From: DATAEK01 sp036258055
GTDB lineage: Bacteria; Acidobacteriota; Vicinamibacteria; Vicinamibacterales; 2-12-FULL-66-21
Direction: 5' to 3'
Assembly: GCA_036258055.1 (NCBI GenBank)
Contig: DATAEK010000317.1
Coordinates: 1 to 64,000 of the forward strand
Length of the DNA: 64,000 nucleotides
Below are positions 60,808 through 64,000 of the stretch, one piece after another. A program made the translations under genes and the position numbers. The notes under the pieces were generated by a model, which saw only the letters and a list, made by a program, of their open reading frames with translations, was not told where the DNA came from and did not search any database. Position 1 is the stretch's first letter. The number at the start of each line of letters is the position of its first letter.

Positions 60808-62334
60808 ATGCGCTGCCGTCCGCTAGACGTGAAGCTGATCCTCCCCGCCCTCACCGAAGCCACCAGTCCGTTCTGGCGTCCGATCAAGTACTCGCTCTTC
60901 CCACCGCTCGGCCTGGCGACGCTCGCCGCGTATCTCGACTCCGGCGACAGGGCCGTCCTCGTCGACGAGCACGTCGAACGCCTCGATACGAACGATCGAC
61001 CCGACCTGGTGCTGATCCAGGTCTACATCACCAACGCCCGCCGCGCCTACGCGCTCGCCGACGCCTATCGAGCCAAGGGCGTCTTCGTCGGGCTCGGTGG
61101 ACTGCACGTGACTTCGCTTCCGGACGAAGCCGCCGCCCACGCCGACACCATCTTCCTGGGCCCCGGCGAGCAGACGTTTCCGCAGTTCCTCGCCGACTTC
61201 CGCGCGGGCCATCCCGCGCGCGTGTACCGATCCACCGAGGGCCGGACGCTGGCGCGCGTGCCGCCGATCCGACGCGACCTGATCAGACGCCGCAACTACC
61301 TCGTACCCAACTCGATCGTCGTCACCCGCGGCTGTCCGCAGCACTGCGACTTCTGCTACAAGGATGCGTTCTTTTCTGGCGGACGATCGTTCTACACCCA
61401 GCGTGTCGACGACGCACTCGCCGAGATCGAGCGGCTGCCCGGACGGCACCTCTACTTTCTCGACGATCATCTGCTCGGCGACCGCCGCTTCGGCCGGTCC
61501 CTCTTCGAGGGGATGCGTGGCATGGGCCGGCTGTTTCAGGGCGCTGCCACTGTCGACTCGATCCTCCGGGACGATCTGATCGAGCGCGCTGCCGACGCCG
61601 GTCTTCGGAGCCTGTTCGTCGGATTCGAAACGCTGTCGCCCACCAACCTGGGCGAGAGCAACAAGCGTCAGAACCTGGGGCGTGACTACACGGCCGTAAC
61701 CCGACGGCTGCACAGCCTCGGCATCATGATCAACGGCAGTTTCGTCTTCGGCATGGACGACGACGATCCATCGGTGTTCCAGCGAACGGTGGACTGGGCC
61801 ATCGACCAGGGCATCACGACTGCGACCTTTCACGTGCAGACGCCGTACCCCGGAACGCGGCTGTTCGCGCGCATGGAAGCAGAAAACCGCATCACGACAC
61901 GCGACTGGGATCTGTACGACACGCGCCACGTCGTCTACCGACCCGCGCGGCTGACGCCAGAGGAACTCAAGCGTGGGTATGACTGGGCCTACCGGGAGTT
62001 CTACCGCTGGCCTTCCATCACTCGCGCGGCGTTCTCGCACGACTCGCTCAAGCATCAGGCCAAGCATTTCTTCTACGCGGCGGGATGGAAGAAATTCGAG
62101 CGGTTGTGGAACCTCGTGATCCGGATCCGGCAGCTGCGACGGATGACGCCGCTGCTCGAAGCGATCCTCTCGCGGGTCTCGTCATCCGGATTCGATTCGG
62201 TGACGCAGCCGACGCCGGCAGTGCCGCCGGTCACCGTGAACAGGCCAGAAACTACTGGGGCCCTCCCGATCCAGTTGACGGTCGTCCAGCAAAGTACTCC
62301 TTGCGCGCGCGAACCTTCGCTCCTTTCGCGCTGA
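60808..62334 (+). CDS. B12-binding radical SAM protein
   Basis: A 508-residue protein. An N-terminal cobalamin-binding-like domain (about 1-150: SLFPPLGLATLAAYL, VFVGLGGLHVTSLPDEA) precedes a radical SAM barrel with the cluster motif CPQHCDFC (CxxxCxxC). Downstream it shows YFLDDHLLGD, GLRSLFVGFETLSPTNL and NGSFVFGMDDDDP. The architecture matches methylthiolating or methylating B12-dependent enzymes such as the BchE/hopanoid class; the substrate is unknown. ATG 60808 fits the promoter position; a TTG at 60793 would extend it by five residues. Its 3' end overlaps the convergent VWA gene by 83 bp. Confidence 0.9.
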   Translation: MRCRPLDVKLILPALTEATSPFWRPIKYSLFPPLGLATLAAYLDSGDRAVLVDEHVERLDTNDRPDLVLIQVYITNARRAYALADAYRAKGVFVGLGGLHVTSLPDEAAAHADTIFLGPGEQTFPQFLADFRAGHPARVYRSTEGRTLARVPPIRRDLIRRRNYLVPNSIVVTRGCPQHCDFCYKDAFFSGGRSFYTQRVDDALAEIERLPGRHLYFLDDHLLGDRRFGRSLFEGMRGMGRLFQGAATVDSILRDDLIERAADAGLRSLFVGFETLSPTNLGESNKRQNLGRDYTAVTRRLHSLGIMINGSFVFGMDDDDPSVFQRTVDWAIDQGITTATFHVQTPYPGTRLFARMEAENRITTRDWDLYDTRHVVYRPARLTPEELKRGYDWAYREFYRWPSITRAAFSHDSLKHQAKHFFYAAGWKKFERLWNLVIRIRQLRRMTPLLEAILSRVSSSGFDSVTQPTPAVPPVTVNRPETTGALPIQLTVVQQSTPCAREPSLLSR

Positions 62335-63226
62335 CCCGGACCTCTAGCTTGTGCATCTTGTCGTCGAGCCGGGGCGGCTCGAAGCCGAGGGCGTACTGCC
62401 GATGGAGTTCGTCCGAGACGTGCGCAAACGTCGAGGCCAGATCTTCGGCACGGTTCAACTCGAAATAGCCAGCGCCCGTCTCGTCAGCGATCGTCGCGAG
62501 GCCGGGGTCTGGCCGGACCGATGTCATTCCGCCGGTAAAGCCACCGATGCCGCCGCCACCCGTCGGCCGCCGCAGCACCGTCGTCTGCAGCCCGATGGCG
62601 TAGACCATGATGTCGTCCTGCTGCGCGCGGCGCATCACGTCCATGATGCTGCGATTGTTGAAGGAGAAGTTCGACGGCGCATCGCCGCCGTCGCTGAACA
62701 CGAGCACGACCTTCCGCCCTTCCCGCCCGCGCAGCGCGGTCATGGCGTCGTCGATCGCGTTCCAGAGCGGCGTCGGCCCAGTGACCGGCATGTCGGACCG
62801 CAAGACGCCGATCAATTTCTGCTGATCGCTCGTGAACTCCTCCGGCTGAATCACGATGCGATCGGAGAAGCTCCCGATGCGCGCCTTGTCGTCGGCGCGG
62901 AGACCGCGAACGAACTCCTCCGATGCGCGCTCGACGAGGCCGAAGTTGCCCCGCATGCTGCCGCTGCGATCGATCATCATGACGACGGTGATCGGCTGCG
63001 TCTCGCTGGCGAATACGGTCAGCGGCTGCGGCTTGCCGTTGTCGCGGACCTCGAACGCGTCACGGGCAAGGTCCGGTACGAGCCGTCCGTCCTTGTCTGT
63101 CACGGTGGCGTAGACCGCCACAGTCTTCGCACCGCTTCGAAACGTTGGCTGCTGCTGAGGCTCCTGGGCAGCAAATGTGATGGACGCGAGCGCGGCGACG
63201 ACGATGAGCGGAACAGCGGACTTCAT
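62252..63226 (-). CDS. VWFA-related Acidobacterial domain protein (secreted)
   Basis: A 324-residue exported protein. Signal peptide MKSAVPLIVVAALASITFAA, then the family N-terminus (AVYATVTDKDGRLVPDLARD) and a von Willebrand A domain with an intact metal site: Asp-x-Ser-x-Ser in MMIDRSGSMRG, Thr in GPTPLWNAID, and Asp in FSDGGD. The C-terminus (KEYFAGRPSTGSGG) lies opposite the radical SAM C-terminal codons. ATG 63226 starts the signal peptide; the open frame upstream is not protein-like. Such proteins are abundant in Acidobacteriota, but their ligand is unknown. Confidence 0.9.
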   Translation of the reverse strand: MKSAVPLIVVAALASITFAAQEPQQQPTFRSGAKTVAVYATVTDKDGRLVPDLARDAFEVRDNGKPQPLTVFASETQPITVVMMIDRSGSMRGNFGLVERASEEFVRGLRADDKARIGSFSDRIVIQPEEFTSDQQKLIGVLRSDMPVTGPTPLWNAIDDAMTALRGREGRKVVLVFSDGGDAPSNFSFNNRSIMDVMRRAQQDDIMVYAIGLQTTVLRRPTGGGGIGGFTGGMTSVRPDPGLATIADETGAGYFELNRAEDLASTFAHVSDELHRQYALGFEPPRLDDKMHKLEVRVSAKGAKVRARKEYFAGRPSTGSGGPQ

Positions 63227-63320
63227 GCAGGATTCCCGTGCGCGGTTGGGCACGACCGCAATACCGGCAGGCCCTTCAATCATCGCACGGGGCGGCCGCG
63301 GAGCGGTAGCGGACCGTTGC

Positions 63321-64000
63321 CTACTTCGCTTCTCCGGGCGGTTGCGACATCGATTTGTCCCGCCGGGCGAAGATCCGGACGTTCGGCCCTGGGGCATCGA
63401 CCTGATGGAAGCCGCCGAGCGGGACGAAGAACTCATCCTGCCAATCGTAGGTGTTCGCTCGATCGTCTTCGGCCACGACCCGTCGGACGAACTGCAGCTC
63501 GTACTCGCGCTCGAGCCACTTCGTGGCGGTGCCCAGACTCGGCGAGCCGGTGATCGGGGACGAGACGACGATGACGAGATCCGGTCGCGCCGCCGAAAGC
63601 GTGTCCGAGAGGACATAGCGCGTCTCGTAGTCGGCGTAGACGCGGGCGTTTGACGCGCCCAGCTGCGTTATCGTGGCGCCCGGCGCGAAGCGCTCCTCGA
63701 CCCAGCGGCGCGCGGCGACGCGGGTATCCTCCCGCGCGAGCAGCCGATCGAACGCGACAACAGACCGCACCGACGGCCACAACACCGCGAGCCCCATCAC
63801 CGACGTCATGGCTATCCGCCAGCGCGGGCGGCTCAACGCGTTCGTGATCCATTCAGCCGCATTCGACACCGTGTATCCGGCCGTCAGGCAGAGAAACGGC
63901 ACGACGGGCAGGATGTAACGCGCGAAGACGGTTCGGCCGCTGCCGATGAGCAGGTAGTACGCGATCGGAAACAGTACGACGAGGAGTCCTCGCCGTCGTT
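63321..64000 (-). CDS. Membrane glycosyltransferase-like protein, C-terminal part (partial, 5' end outside window)
   Basis: About 226 residues up to the window edge, without their N-terminus. They begin in membrane sequence (VLFPIAYYLLIGSGRTVFARY, quoted in part as PIAYYLLIGSG, then RYILPVVPFLC), pass another helix, and end with a soluble region including WVEERFAPGATITQLGA. This matches the end of family 39/ArnT-like glycosyltransferases, where RYILPVVPFL is common. A GTG at 63902 is only an internal codon. It lies just downstream, on the same strand, of whatever precedes 64000. Confidence 0.7.
   Translation of the reverse strand, partial: RRRGLLVVLFPIAYYLLIGSGRTVFARYILPVVPFLCLTAGYTVSNAAEWITNALSRPRWRIAMTSVMGLAVLWPSVRSVVAFDRLLAREDTRVAARRWVEERFAPGATITQLGASNARVYADYETRYVLSDTLSAARPDLVIVVSSPITGSPSLGTATKWLEREYELQFVRRVVAEDDRANTYDWQDEFFVPLGGFHQVDAPGPNVRIFARRDKSMSQPPGEAK

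Overview
The window is about 64 kb of GC-rich chromosome, most likely from an Acidobacteriota member and plausibly the class Vicinamibacteria. The lineage call rests on three FtsX-type permeases that look like the Acidobacterial duplicated orphan permease (ADOP) family, two PadR regulators placed directly before two of them, and two secreted proteins with the N-terminal layout of the VWFA-related Acidobacterial domain. It is an inference, since no rRNA or marker phylogeny is available. I found no rRNA, tRNA, CRISPR array, transposase or phage gene. The window is cut inside nuoB on the left and inside a membrane glycosyltransferase-like gene on the right.

Layout. 1-782: nuoA-nuoB, minus strand. 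1129-4996: a plus-strand operon of a glycosyltransferase, thiS, thiG and a coiled-coil methyltransferase. 5360-7150: a secreted protein with five copies of an approximately 95-residue repeat. 7246-26365: a minus-strand exopolysaccharide locus read from gmd (GDP-mannose 4,6-dehydratase) through a Wzz-like protein, a GDP-fucose synthase-like enzyme, two asparagine-synthase-type amidotransferases, a Wzx-like flippase, three methyltransferases, three glycosyltransferases and two Wzy/ligase-like membrane proteins, to an initiating phosphoglycosyltransferase fused to a FlaA1-type nucleotide-sugar module. 26480-28381 is a divergent third ligase/polymerase. 28435-32081: a HEAT-repeat secreted protein and a second secreted protein carrying four copies of the same repeat as the 5.4 kb gene, so the two paralogues bracket the polysaccharide locus.

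32216-45700 is mixed housekeeping and sugar metabolism: an L-2-hydroxyglutarate oxidase-like enzyme, an RmlD-like reductase with a DegT aminotransferase, smpB, pdxA, a RicT/PSP1 protein, holB, a DPM-type glycosyltransferase, a bifunctional sugar acetyltransferase/ketoisomerase, a membrane glycosyltransferase and penicillin-binding protein 1A. 45914-63226 is the Acidobacterial accessory part: PadR plus ADOP, a VWFA-related protein plus serine protease, an Lnt-like acyltransferase, an AraC regulator, two more ADOPs, a second PadR, a B12-binding radical SAM protein and a second VWFA-related protein.

How it fits together. The polysaccharide locus holds the parts of a Wzx/Wzy-type pathway: lipid-linked initiation, GDP-6-deoxyhexose supply, several transferases and tailoring methyltransferases, flipping, polymerisation and chain-length control. 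No outer-membrane exporter, tyrosine kinase or exosortase is in the window. Most junctions from 9.1 to 23.9 kb are GTGA or ATGA overlaps, suggesting one translationally coupled transcript, and a good sigma70-like promoter sits at 25.30-25.33 kb. The most unusual signals are the flanking repeat-protein pair with hairpins next to their start codons, the WecA-FlaA1 fusion, and a perfect inverted repeat over the -35 region of an apparently leaderless promoter between the second padR and the radical SAM gene.
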